From Anaerolineae bacterium (GTDB taxonomy: Bacteria > Chloroflexota > Anaerolineae > JAFGEY01): a DNA stretch of 13,153 nucleotides. A model generated the notes under the pieces. It saw only the letters and a list, made by a program, of their open reading frames with translations, was not told where the DNA came from and searched no databases. How positions within the stretch are numbered: the first letter of the stretch is position 1; every line of letters begins with the position of its first letter. The translations under genes were made by a program, and so were the position numbers. Shown piece after piece: positions 1 to 7,336 of the stretch. The DNA is taken from positions 1 to 13,153 of the forward strand of contig JAFGJF010000235.1 of the NCBI GenBank assembly GCA_016929205.1, given 5' to 3'.

Positions 1-273
1 CCCCACGCCGCCGATGGGAAAGCCGTAACCGGGATGCACGTCGGCCATAGCCAGCGACGCCGCCTGGATGCCGGGCAGGCAGGCCACGTTGACCACCTGT
101 TCGAGTGAATTCCAGCTCTGGCCATCGGTGACCTCTCTCGCCAGCTCGCGGATCCCATCCCGGTCGGTATAGATCCGCCCCGGCACGCGCATGTCGCCCT
201 GCTGCAGCACTTCCCAGACATACGTTTGCATCTGCCTGATCGTGATTTGACTGTTGACTAGAATATCTTTCAT
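1..273 (-). CDS. rtcB: RtcB family RNA ligase (3'-phosphate/5'-OH), N-terminal part only
   Basis: Only the first 91 codons are in the window; the reading frame is open through base 1. RtcB joins RNA 3'-phosphate or 2',3'-cyclic phosphate ends to 5'-OH ends, using GTP and Mn2+, in tRNA splicing or RNA repair. The visible part carries the hallmarks of the long archaeal-like form: [10 protein letters not shown] (about residues 28-37), a stretch ending NVACLPGI (62-69), and [16 protein letters not shown] (76-91). In the last of these, Asp78 matches the family's first Mn2+ ligand. The ATG at 271-273 is preceded by TTGAGGG about 7 nt upstream. The gene begins 14 nt after the CHAT gene stop, so the two are almost certainly co-transcribed. 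The histidine that becomes guanylylated and the remaining metal ligands lie beyond the window and cannot be checked. The family call is firm; its substrate here is unknown. Confidence 0.93.
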   Translation of the reverse strand, partial: MKDILVNSQITIRQMQTYVWEVLQQGDMRVPGRIYTDRDGIRELAREVTDGQSWNSLEQVVNVACLPGIQAASLAMADVHPGYGFPIGGVG

Positions 274-287
274 GATAAACCCTCAAG

Positions 288-1655
288 TCAGAGCTGTCCT
301 TCCAGACGTGCCAACTCTGCTTCAACCTGATCGCGCTCTCGCTCGCGATCCTGCAATTTCATCCCAAGCACGATCTTGCGCTGCCCGTCCAGTTCCAAAG
401 CCAAATCCCGCTTGATTGCTTCAATGAGCTTGTTGTGCATCTCTAAACTACTTTCTGCTTCTCTGATCCGCTGCTCGATCTGCCGCCTTTGTGACGGGCT
501 GAGCGAAGAACGGCCGGGAGAGGAAACGGCGGGAGGCGGCGTTTGCGGCTGTGCCGGTCCGGGAACGTGCGCGGCGTTGTCGCCGATGCCGTGCCACAAC
601 TGTCCCGACTGAAGGCGCATAAAGAGCACCGGCACCCACGCATCGGGACGGCCGGCGGCGAGCAACGTGCCACGCGCCTCGTTCACCGCCTGGTCCACAT
701 AGCCGTGCACCAGCAGTCTCCGGTAGAACGCCGACGCAAACACGCGCGCCGTCTCCGCCGTCACCAGATCTTGCATCGCCACCACGGCAGGCACGCCTGC
801 TGAAACCAGCCTGGGAGCCAATCCGGCAAAGGCGTTAGCCGTCGACCGCCTGGCACTCTGGCAGGCGATGAGGGTCATCAGATGCGGGCGCACGCTCTGG
901 TGCGCGATCAAGCTCTCCCATTCGCTGTCCAGCAAGCGATGGGCGCGTCCTGCCTCATCCTGCAGGTACAGCGCAGCCTGCTCTCGCCGGCTGCTGAACG
1001 CACCATGCCCGACAACATGCACGACGTGATAACCGTCGCGCAGCGCCGCTTGCAGCCGCACCGGCGTCACCGATTCGGAAAGGAAAGTGAGCTGCAGTTC
1101 GTCCTGGCCGACATGTTCCCTGGCGGAGGCCAACGCGTCCGCCAAGATCGCCCGCTCCGCCGCCACGTCGACCGGCGGCAGGTCGTACTGTTCCTCCAGG
1201 TCGTCGGGATTAGAGATCACCCCCAACACGCGGATAGGACGCACCCCGACCTCGCCACTCCAGGGGAGCGCGACAGGCAGGTAACGTGAGAAAGGCGTCT
1301 CGGCATTGGCCGACAGCATTCGCCTTGCGTCGTGTAACAACTCCCAGGGCAGAGCATGCAATCCATCCTCTTCTGTGTCGATCCACAACCGGATACGCTG
1401 CTGGGTCGCACGCCCGCGCGCTTCACCCCATGCATCACGCAACGTGAGGTCGGCGAACAAGGTCTCGAACAGCCACCTTCCGTCAGATTTCCAATCATTC
1501 GTGGGGTTCCAGGACAAGATCTCGGTAGAAAGATAGCCACGATGCCTGATCTCATCATCCAGGGTAATATCGACCCGATATCTGTCGCCGCGCGCATCGC
1601 GTGCAAGAATGCGGATTTCCAGGTCAAGCGGTTGTTCATCTCTGGTTTGCGCCAT
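288..1655 (-). CDS. CHAT-domain (caspase-like) protein with C-terminal coiled coil
   Basis: This 455-residue protein has no signal peptide or membrane segment, so it is probably cytosolic. Residues 1-130 form an N-terminal part with ALPWELL (101-107), a motif often found at the start of CHAT modules. Residues about 140-350 are the CHAT domain. The likely catalytic His217 lies in HVVHVVGHG (210-218) and Cys265 in LIACQSA (262-268). The domain closes with the typical AWVPVLFMRL (339-348). CHAT domains are clan CD cysteine peptidases related to caspases and separase, and both catalytic residues are present. A Pro/Ser-rich linker (about 364-387) leads to a charged coiled coil (388-455). The ATG is preceded by AAGGGGG. 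The gene follows STAS protein C by 90 nt, with no clear promoter or terminator between, and precedes rtcB by 14 nt. There is no NTPase or repeat sensor domain, so activation probably needs a partner. The domain call is confident; the substrate is unknown. Confidence 0.88.
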   Translation of the reverse strand: MAQTRDEQPLDLEIRILARDARGDRYRVDITLDDEIRHRGYLSTEILSWNPTNDWKSDGRWLFETLFADLTLRDAWGEARGRATQQRIRLWIDTEEDGLHALPWELLHDARRMLSANAETPFSRYLPVALPWSGEVGVRPIRVLGVISNPDDLEEQYDLPPVDVAAERAILADALASAREHVGQDELQLTFLSESVTPVRLQAALRDGYHVVHVVGHGAFSSRREQAALYLQDEAGRAHRLLDSEWESLIAHQSVRPHLMTLIACQSARRSTANAFAGLAPRLVSAGVPAVVAMQDLVTAETARVFASAFYRRLLVHGYVDQAVNEARGTLLAAGRPDAWVPVLFMRLQSGQLWHGIGDNAAHVPGPAQPQTPPPAVSSPGRSSLSPSQRRQIEQRIREAESSLEMHNKLIEAIKRDLALELDGQRKIVLGMKLQDRERERDQVEAELARLEGQL

Positions 1656-1745
1656 GAATCCCCCTTGTCAGCGAACATTTGGAACGGTCAACTGTGCTTT
1701 GGTCTGTGTCCCGGCGTAAAAACCGATTTCGGCAGCAGAATCGTG

Positions 1746-2891
1746 TTATGCCTGGGGTTCGCGAGCAAAGCGATAGCGCATTCGGTGCAGCGCATATCGC
1801 ACCCCGGCTTCCATATCCACGCGGGATTCAAACTCACTTACATCGACGCCCAGGTCGACCAACCTGGCTGCCACATCCGGGTTGATGCCGACGAGGATGC
1901 ATTCGGCGCCGATCAGCCGCGCGCCAGCCACCGCCTGCACCAATGCCTGCGCCGCCTCTTTTTCCAGCACCGGCGCGCCAGTCACGTCCAACAGCGCAAA
2001 TTGGGCATCGTACCGCTGGATGCCATCCAGCAAGCTGGTCAAAAGCAGATCGGCGCGCGCGGCATCCAGTACACCAACGACGGGCACGGCAACCAGCTGT
2101 TCGAAAATCGGAATCACCGGGATCGCTTGCTGGTGAATGGTATCCAGCAGTGCATTTTGCTCTATCATGCCTTGCTGTACCTCGGCCAACGCGCTTTCCA
2201 GGTCATGCGTCCGTTCTGCTACCTGGCTCTCCAAATCAGCGCGCATCTGCTCCAGCTCACGCTCCCGCTCCCGTGAGTGAATCAGGTTACGCTGCGCGGC
2301 TGCCATCGTCTGCACCAGACTCCCCGCAGACAACCAGGCCAGGGCAGTGATGAGAATGATGCCCATCACTCGGCCAGAAATCAAGAGTGCGGCTGGAAAT
2401 GGATCTTGATACGGTAAAAACCATGCATTCCAGCGACCGCTGACCTCACTCAAAGCAATTACAAGATAGACAGCGCCCAAAACAAGCGCGACAAAGACCT
2501 CTGTTCCTCGTCCGATCAACATCGCAGTGAAAACAATGATGACCGGAATGAACATCGGCGCGCCGCCCCGGTGACCAAACATCAACAACAACAAGATCGT
2601 CACCAGACTCAACAAAACAACCAGCAACCACGCCGCCAACTGAAATCGACCACTGCGATTGACGGCATAGATCAACCCGGCCAGGGCCATAGAGCCAAGA
2701 CTGATCAAGAATAACAAACCGCCCGTTCTAGTCAATCTGCCTAGCCAGATAACCAGGCCCACCAGAGAAAAGAGTGCCAGGCTCGCCAAAAACCACAGCA
2801 TCAGCACGTCGAGCAGCCGCGCTCGACGCGCGTCTTCTGCATCCGGCAAATCGCTGCCAACCATCCATCGTTCAAGTACCCTCTTGTTCAT
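1746..2891 (-). CDS. Membrane protein C with RsbR-like STAS domain
   Basis: This 381-residue protein has about six hydrophobic helices (near 27-50, 57-77, 84-105, 112-127, 131-148, 167-190). A charged helix likely to form a coiled coil follows (about 195-250), then a C-terminal STAS domain (about 255-370). The STAS core has PVVGVLD (270-276), LLDVTGAPVLE (300-310) and ECILVGINPDVA (330-341), the pattern of RsbR-type stressosome proteins rather than SulP transporters. At the position of the RsbR phospho-acceptor Thr (as in DITGVPVVDT) there is Lys311. The second acceptor position (LTG in many relatives) is Val. Regulation by an RsbT-type kinase at those sites is therefore unlikely. The ATG overlaps the stop of protein B in an ATGA, with no good Shine-Dalgarno sequence of its own, which suggests translational coupling. 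It is a paralogue of the two other STAS proteins in the operon. Role: inferred sensory or scaffold subunit. Confidence 0.85.
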   Translation of the reverse strand: MNKRVLERWMVGSDLPDAEDARRARLLDVLMLWFLASLALFSLVGLVIWLGRLTRTGGLLFLISLGSMALAGLIYAVNRSGRFQLAAWLLVVLLSLVTILLLLMFGHRGGAPMFIPVIIVFTAMLIGRGTEVFVALVLGAVYLVIALSEVSGRWNAWFLPYQDPFPAALLISGRVMGIILITALAWLSAGSLVQTMAAAQRNLIHSRERERELEQMRADLESQVAERTHDLESALAEVQQGMIEQNALLDTIHQQAIPVIPIFEQLVAVPVVGVLDAARADLLLTSLLDGIQRYDAQFALLDVTGAPVLEKEAAQALVQAVAGARLIGAECILVGINPDVAARLVDLGVDVSEFESRVDMEAGVRYALHRMRYRFAREPQA

Positions 2892-4018
2892 CCGGCTGCG
2901 ACGATTCTCCTTCCCGTCCGCCCAAGCGCATACTCGATACCGCTCTGTAAATCTCGCAGACTGACGACCTGGCTCAGGTCAATGTTGAGGTTGATGATCG
3001 AGTGCGCAACCTCGGGCCGAATGCCAACCAGCACACACTCGGCGCCCAAAAGCGCGATAGCATCTACGGCCTGGACCAGCTTGTCTGCCACGTCTTCGCT
3101 GATCTGCGGCACCCCGGTCATATCCAACAAAGCCAGGCGAGCATTGTGTCGCTCCACGCCGGCAAGCAGACTGGTGGTGAACGCCTCCATCTGCTCGGTC
3201 GTCAGTTCCCCAACCACAGGCATAACGACCACCTGATTGAGTACGGGGATCACCGGGCTAAAGATTTGGCGCAAGCGAGACACAAGCAGGGACTGTGCCT
3301 GGTCTTCGATCTCAAAGCGCGCTAACAGCGCCTTTTGCTGTTCGAGCCTGGTGCCAAGGTCGCTTAACAATCGATCTTTTTCTTGATCGGCAAGAACAAG
3401 CGCATCCTTCTGCTCTCTCATAGCACGTGTGTGACGTCGTTGCGCCTGGTGTGAACGATAAAAGATCGTGAGCGCCCCAAACAGCAGGCAGATGCCTAAA
3501 ACCAGAGAAAAAACACTCTCCAGAGGCGAAAGCACGGCCTCGGGCACAAGCCAGCCACGATCTTGAGCCGCAACGACAAGCGCGTACAGAACAGAGGACA
3601 ATATGGCAGCGACGACTCCAGTGCGTATGCCCAGCAATAGCACAGCCCAAACCACAGCAGCCAGCAAAAACAGCGCATTGACGCTTTGATATCCCTGCCG
3701 TAATATCAAATAGGTCGCAGTAAACAGATCGAGTCCGACGAGCAAGAGCCCCCCCAGCCATACTCGGCCCTGGCGCGAGACAACATAGATCGAGCCCAGA
3801 CATACCAGCAGAATCAACTCGCCGATCCAGGTTGATGGGCCATCACGCTTCCCGAGCCACGATACCAGTCCCACGACGACCAGGATCGTTACCACAAACA
3901 TCGTTGGCAAAACCAGCGCATAGACCACTCGCTCGCAAAGCGCCGTTTCGTCATCCTCGGCTTGCGGCGTGATCCATTGGCACAGCCAGGCGATGGCACG
4001 TTCTGCGCTAGTCACCAC
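2888..4018 (-). CDS. Membrane protein B with RsbR-like STAS domain
   Basis: This 376-residue paralogue of proteins A and C has about six membrane helices (near 31-56, 66-82, 87-106, 113-130, 133-150, 167-187). A long charged helix (190-250) and an RsbR-type STAS domain (253-367) follow. STAS signatures are PVIPVLNQVVVMPVVGEL (255-272), LLDMTGVPQIS (297-307) and ECVLVGIRPEVA (327-338). The residue matching the RsbR phospho-acceptor Thr is Glu308, which would mimic a permanently phosphorylated site; the second site is Val. The start is GTG. Two GTG codons lie in tandem (4016-4018 and 4013-4015), and the AGGA upstream is better spaced for the second, so the protein may be one residue shorter. 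The start lies inside the end of the GAF gene (11-nt overlap) and the stop overlaps the start of protein C by 4 nt. Both joints suggest coupled translation. Likely an integral membrane subunit of a stressosome-like complex; the function is inferred. Confidence 0.84.
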   Translation of the reverse strand: MVTSAERAIAWLCQWITPQAEDDETALCERVVYALVLPTMFVVTILVVVGLVSWLGKRDGPSTWIGELILLVCLGSIYVVSRQGRVWLGGLLLVGLDLFTATYLILRQGYQSVNALFLLAAVVWAVLLLGIRTGVVAAILSSVLYALVVAAQDRGWLVPEAVLSPLESVFSLVLGICLLFGALTIFYRSHQAQRRHTRAMREQKDALVLADQEKDRLLSDLGTRLEQQKALLARFEIEDQAQSLLVSRLRQIFSPVIPVLNQVVVMPVVGELTTEQMEAFTTSLLAGVERHNARLALLDMTGVPQISEDVADKLVQAVDAIALLGAECVLVGIRPEVAHSIINLNIDLSQVVSLRDLQSGIEYALGRTGRRIVAAG

Positions 4019-6089
4019 GATCCTGACTTTCTATACTGTCAAGCGCCATCGCCAGTTGTGCGGCGACGATGGACAAGATCATTCGGTGCCGTTCATCAAA
4101 CACGCGAGGGATGGCACTCTGCACGCCAATCACACCCAACACACGATCGCAGCGCAAGATCGGCACGCCCAACCACGAGCGCGTTTCCAACGTACCTCGC
4201 TCCACAACGCGACCCGCCAGCCCAAGATCGTCCGCCAGCCAATCCTGGATCAAAAGTGGGCGTTTATTCTCAATCACCCAACTGGTCAGCCCTTCTCCGG
4301 CATCATAATGCAGGGTAAACGGCTCCAATCGATGTCCTTCGTCGTACACCAGGTCTAGTCGGACTGTCTCGTTCTCAGGATAATAGACGGCGATAAAAAA
4401 ATTAGACACATCAATCAGCGTTCCTAGCTGTTCGTAAACGAGGCTCCAAAGCTGCGAAAGGTGCGTGACATTACACAACGAGCGCCCGACATTCACCAAA
4501 ACGTCCAACTCGCGAATCCGGCGCTCCTGTTCGCCAAAAAGCCGAGCATTTTCGACGGCAATTGCGATCTGGTCGGCCAAAGTATACATGGTTGGAATAT
4601 CCTGGGGGTGAAAGGCGTTGCGCACCTCACTTTCTATATCCAACACGCCAATCACCTTGCCACCGAACTTGATGGGTATGGCTAACTCGGAACGTGTATC
4701 GGGCAAAGCATCAACGTGCAAGTATCGTTGATCTTGATGTACATCGTTGACCAGCACCGGTTCTCCGTACGCAGCCACCCATCCAATGATCCCCTCTTGT
4801 CCTACTTGAACTCGCGGCAAGTCATCGCTCATCAACGTGCGGTTCTCACTGCTTCCTGCCCGGTAAACGACTCTGCTTGTTGCCTCATCGATCAGCGCCA
4901 CTTGGACGTGATAGTAGCCGAAACTCTCGCGGATCAGCGTCACCACCTGGGACAACAATTCGTCGATATCCAGGATCAAGATGATCCGGCGTCCTACCTG
5001 AGCGCTCAAACGCAAATACACAGCTTGACGTTCCGTCTCTTCGTAAAGCCGTGCATTCTCGATAGCAATCCCGACCTGATTTGCCAAAGCAGCCAACAAC
5101 TCTAGATCGGACGGGGTATACACGTTCTCGCGCTGGTGATTTTGGGCCGCCATCACACCGACCACTTGATCAGCGACGATCATCGGCGCGCCAATCCAGG
5201 AAAGCGCTTCGGCGCCAATCACTTCGATCCCCATCTCTTCCATTCGCTCCAGCACACGATTGGCCAAAAGCAACGGCTGGCGCGTGCTCAAGATGTATCC
5301 AGTCAGACCACGACTTGCCTCGCGATCGGCAAAGTGTGCCCGTTGACCATTCTCGACAATAAAGGGAAAAGAAACCTCCTCGTGGAAAGGGTCATAGAGC
5401 GCGATGAAGAAATTCTCGGCATCGATCACCGTATTAGTCTGCAAATAGACCTGCTCCAGCAATTCGTCCAGGTGCAAGACGCTGCTGACGGCTTTACCGA
5501 CGCGGTTGATGGCATTCTGCTCTGCCACGCGGCGGTTCTGCTGTTCGATCAAATGCACGCTTCGCAAAGCGGTCGCCGCCAGGTTGGCAACAATCTGATA
5601 AAACCGGAGGTCGGCCACGCTAAAATCAGCCGGCTCTTTTCTGCCTACGATCAACATCCCGATTGGCCAGCCCATGACAATCAGTGGCACGATCGCAACA
5701 GTCTGCATATCGTGAAGCCAAAGCCTTCCACGAGACACCCCCGAGATATCGGCTTCCCGTCTCACGTTTGCGATGACAATTGGCTCCTTTTCGCGCAACA
5801 GCCGCTGCACCACCGGCATTTCGGACATCGATATCGTATTCGGGGACGAACTCAGCCCCATTTCAGAACTCGCGCGATCGTACACAGCCACGACCTGCAT
5901 CCATTCAGGATCACGGTCATCAACATCTTCAAACACGCTGATCACACACCTGTCTATCTCGGCATCGCTCAACTCGCGCAAAACGGCGATCAGGATTTGC
6001 TCTTCATCCATTGAGAATGTAAAGCAACCACTTAGCTGTAGCAAGCGGTCGCCTTCAAAAAGATTCAACTCGTCAGCAGTTTTGCTCAA
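4008..6089 (-). CDS. Multi-GAF sensor protein (four GAF domains, no output domain)
   Basis: This soluble protein of 693 residues is built almost wholly of GAF domains: a divergent first one (about 15-177), then three typical ones (about 195-345, 360-515, 530-685). Each typical one ends in a helix such as ANQVGIAIENARLYEE. Between them are short helices of the kind that pass a signal from domain to domain. No HisKA/HATPase, PP2C, GGDEF, EAL or DNA-binding domain follows; the chain ends about ten residues after the fourth GAF. GAF domains bind small ligands, cofactors or partner proteins; no phytochrome-type chromophore Cys motif stands out. The start is chosen as TTG at 6087-6089 because a strong purine-rich Shine-Dalgarno run lies 8 nt upstream. 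A frame extension to TTG at 6117-6119 (703 residues) would place that run inside the gene and has no ribosome binding site. The 3' end overlaps protein B by 11 nt. It probably acts through the neighbouring STAS proteins. Confidence 0.85.
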   Translation of the reverse strand: MSKTADELNLFEGDRLLQLSGCFTFSMDEEQILIAVLRELSDAEIDRCVISVFEDVDDRDPEWMQVVAVYDRASSEMGLSSSPNTISMSEMPVVQRLLREKEPIVIANVRREADISGVSRGRLWLHDMQTVAIVPLIVMGWPIGMLIVGRKEPADFSVADLRFYQIVANLAATALRSVHLIEQQNRRVAEQNAINRVGKAVSSVLHLDELLEQVYLQTNTVIDAENFFIALYDPFHEEVSFPFIVENGQRAHFADREASRGLTGYILSTRQPLLLANRVLERMEEMGIEVIGAEALSWIGAPMIVADQVVGVMAAQNHQRENVYTPSDLELLAALANQVGIAIENARLYEETERQAVYLRLSAQVGRRIILILDIDELLSQVVTLIRESFGYYHVQVALIDEATSRVVYRAGSSENRTLMSDDLPRVQVGQEGIIGWVAAYGEPVLVNDVHQDQRYLHVDALPDTRSELAIPIKFGGKVIGVLDIESEVRNAFHPQDIPTMYTLADQIAIAVENARLFGEQERRIRELDVLVNVGRSLCNVTHLSQLWSLVYEQLGTLIDVSNFFIAVYYPENETVRLDLVYDEGHRLEPFTLHYDAGEGLTSWVIENKRPLLIQDWLADDLGLAGRVVERGTLETRSWLGVPILRCDRVLGVIGVQSAIPRVFDERHRMILSIVAAQLAMALDSIESQDRGD

Positions 6090-6093
6090 GAAT

Positions 6094-6105
6094 CTTTCCT
6101 TCCTC
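6094..6105 (-). promoter_or_regulatory. Ribosome binding site that fixes the GAF gene start
   Basis: The minus strand reads GGAGGAAGGAAAG followed by ATTC and TTG. The inner AGG ends 8 nt before the TTG at 6087-6089, a normal spacing. The upstream TTG pair at 6114-6119 has no purine-rich stretch before it. This favours the shorter protein. Confidence 0.6.
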
Positions 6106-6123
6106 CCCCCGCCCAACAACAGT

Positions 6124-7188
6124 TCATTGCAGACTTAGCAGGTCGGACAACCCTTCACGCAACGTGCTGTAGCTTGGAATCTCGGCCAGATCGATGTCTA
6201 GCTGGACCAATTCCTGAGCGACCGCCGGTTGAACCCCCACCAGTTTGCACTCGCTACCCAACATACGAGCACCATTCACGGCCTGAAGCAAGTTTTGCGC
6301 CGACGCTGAGCTCATGCTCGGCACACCTGTGACGTCTAGCAAGACATAATCTGCATCGTACGCCCGTATCCCGCGCAACATATCATCAAGCAAAAGCGCG
6401 GTACGCTCGGAGTCGAGCTGCCCCACTAAAGGCATCACGATCAATCCTTTAAACAGGGGCAGCACAGGCGCAGATATCTTTCGCATCGTGACCAGCAACT
6501 GCTCTTGTTCTTGGGTTGTCTTTTGCAGACGAAAAACTAATTGCTCGCGCTCTCGCGCTACCTCTTCCAACTCGTCGGCGTATAGTCTCATCTCTTGTAC
6601 CCTCTTGGCCGACGTAGTGGCCAGTTGGCGATCAAGCACATGCAGGAGCGCGCACGCGCCTCCCATTGTGATCCCCAGGATCATTGTATTTACAAGCCAC
6701 AGCTTTTCCGGGGAAGGAAACATCTCTATCGGCACCATACCCAACGAGAACTGCCAGCCTATCGTCCCATAAATGGCCAAACTGGCTACACTTGTAACAA
6801 TGCCGCCAACTAGCCCGTTGAGCAGAGTCGCCAGGCCGACCGCAAGCACATAGCTAACGGCGATGGAGGTATGCCAGCCACCGACGGCGAGCACACCCGT
6901 TGCGATTGCCCAGAACACGGCTGAAGGAATGTATCCCGCCAGAACCAGGTACCCCTGCCGTCCCAATCGATAGGCGATGTAACAGGCAAAAGCGGCGGTG
7001 GCGCTGACGACAAGTATCGCCGGAGAAAGCACTGACTCGAAAACAAGTGTTGCCATGCCGCTCAACAAGGCAATGCCCGCTGCCAGCGCGCCCACTACGA
7101 ACACGGTCACATTCAACAAGAATTCTTTGCGAGCCTTTTGTTCATTGGCAGAACGCGGCCTTGTCCACGCTTGCAAGCGACTGCGCAT
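6124..7188 (-). CDS. Membrane protein A with RsbR-like STAS domain (first gene of operon)
   Basis: This 354-residue protein has a basic N-terminus (1-22) and about six hydrophobic helices (near 24-48, 54-73, 80-101, 107-129, 131-148, 165-185). A charged coiled-coil region (190-236) and a C-terminal STAS domain (238-352) follow. STAS signatures are PVLPLFKGLIVMPLVGQLD (241-259), LLDVTGVPSMS (283-293) and ECKLVGVQPAVA (313-324), typical of the RsbR/RsbS group. The position of the RsbR phospho-acceptor Thr holds Ser294, so this is the only one of the three paralogues that could still be phosphorylated there; the second site is Val. The ATG has GAGGG 7 nt upstream. The gene is first in its operon, with a promoter at 7277-7305 and a palindrome at 7230-7250 in its leader. 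The GAF gene starts 34 nt after its stop. The membrane domain was not matched to a named sensor family. Role inferred as a membrane-anchored stressosome-like subunit. Confidence 0.85.
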   Translation of the reverse strand: MRSRLQAWTRPRSANEQKARKEFLLNVTVFVVGALAAGIALLSGMATLVFESVLSPAILVVSATAAFACYIAYRLGRQGYLVLAGYIPSAVFWAIATGVLAVGGWHTSIAVSYVLAVGLATLLNGLVGGIVTSVASLAIYGTIGWQFSLGMVPIEMFPSPEKLWLVNTMILGITMGGACALLHVLDRQLATTSAKRVQEMRLYADELEEVAREREQLVFRLQKTTQEQEQLLVTMRKISAPVLPLFKGLIVMPLVGQLDSERTALLLDDMLRGIRAYDADYVLLDVTGVPSMSSASAQNLLQAVNGARMLGSECKLVGVQPAVAQELVQLDIDLAEIPSYSTLREGLSDLLSLQ

Positions 7189-7229
7189 ATGATCCCTCTA
7201 AATATGTCTGTTATTGCTTCAAGACGAAT

Positions 7230-7250
7230 AGCTGGATGGTCCATCCAGCT
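7230..7250. promoter_or_regulatory. Perfect palindrome in the leader of the STAS/CHAT operon (possible operator)
   Basis: Two perfect 10-bp arms (AGCTGGATGG and its reverse complement) flank a single central T. The site lies about 20-40 nt downstream of the inferred transcription start (near 7270) and about 40 nt before the start codon of STAS protein A. No T-run follows on either strand, so it is not an intrinsic terminator. A dimeric repressor bound here would block elongation. As RNA it could instead fold into a 9-bp hairpin with a 3-nt loop. I do not recognise a known regulator consensus. Confidence 0.6.
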
Positions 7251-7276
7251 CACATTTAACTATAAAGAGTATTTTT

Positions 7277-7305
7277 ATTATAACATCAAATGATAGCTCC
7301 GGCAA
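7277..7305 (-). promoter_or_regulatory. Sigma-70-type promoter of the STAS/GAF/CHAT/rtcB operon
   Basis: On the minus strand, TTGCCG (7300-7305) is separated by exactly 17 nt from a perfect TATAAT (7277-7282), inside an AT-rich stretch. Transcription should start near 7270, giving a leader of about 80 nt. It sits between the dgkA stop and the first STAS gene, so the operon can be expressed independently of the upstream housekeeping genes. Confidence 0.7.
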
Positions 7306-7336
7306 TCACAATCCCGTAGCGACTTGTGCCGGCCTC

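Noticed and set aside
288..1655. CHAT gene as part of a CHAT-gasdermin or NLR-type defence module
   Set aside because: No gasdermin-like neighbour, NTPase domain or repeat sensor is present in or beside the gene; all neighbours are STAS, GAF and RtcB.
1217..1678. Minus-strand frame of 153 codons overlapping the start of the CHAT gene
   Set aside because: It is out of frame with the CHAT gene, whose start has a strong ribosome binding site and whose motifs are intact.
1718..1733. Hairpin plus T5 after STAS-C on the minus strand, as an intrinsic terminator
   Set aside because: The stem is only about 4 bp with one weak pair, so it is unlikely to stop transcription before CHAT.
1356..2276. Long plus-strand open frame (306 codons) antisense to CHAT and STAS-C
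   Set aside because: It runs opposite two genes with clear domain motifs, crosses their gap, has no ribosome binding site and its translation shows no recognisable domain.
5136..6014. Plus-strand open frame (292 codons) antisense to the GAF gene
   Set aside because: It mirrors codon usage of the GAF gene on the other strand; the translation is His/Arg/Gln-rich without domain features.
1746..7188. The STAS proteins as SulP anion transporters
   Set aside because: Only about six membrane helices are present, SulP signatures are missing, and the STAS domain matches the RsbR/RsbS type.
7301..7334. Bulged CCGG inverted repeat after dgkA as its terminator
   Set aside because: The stem is interrupted, no T-run follows directly, and it overlaps the -35 box of the next operon.
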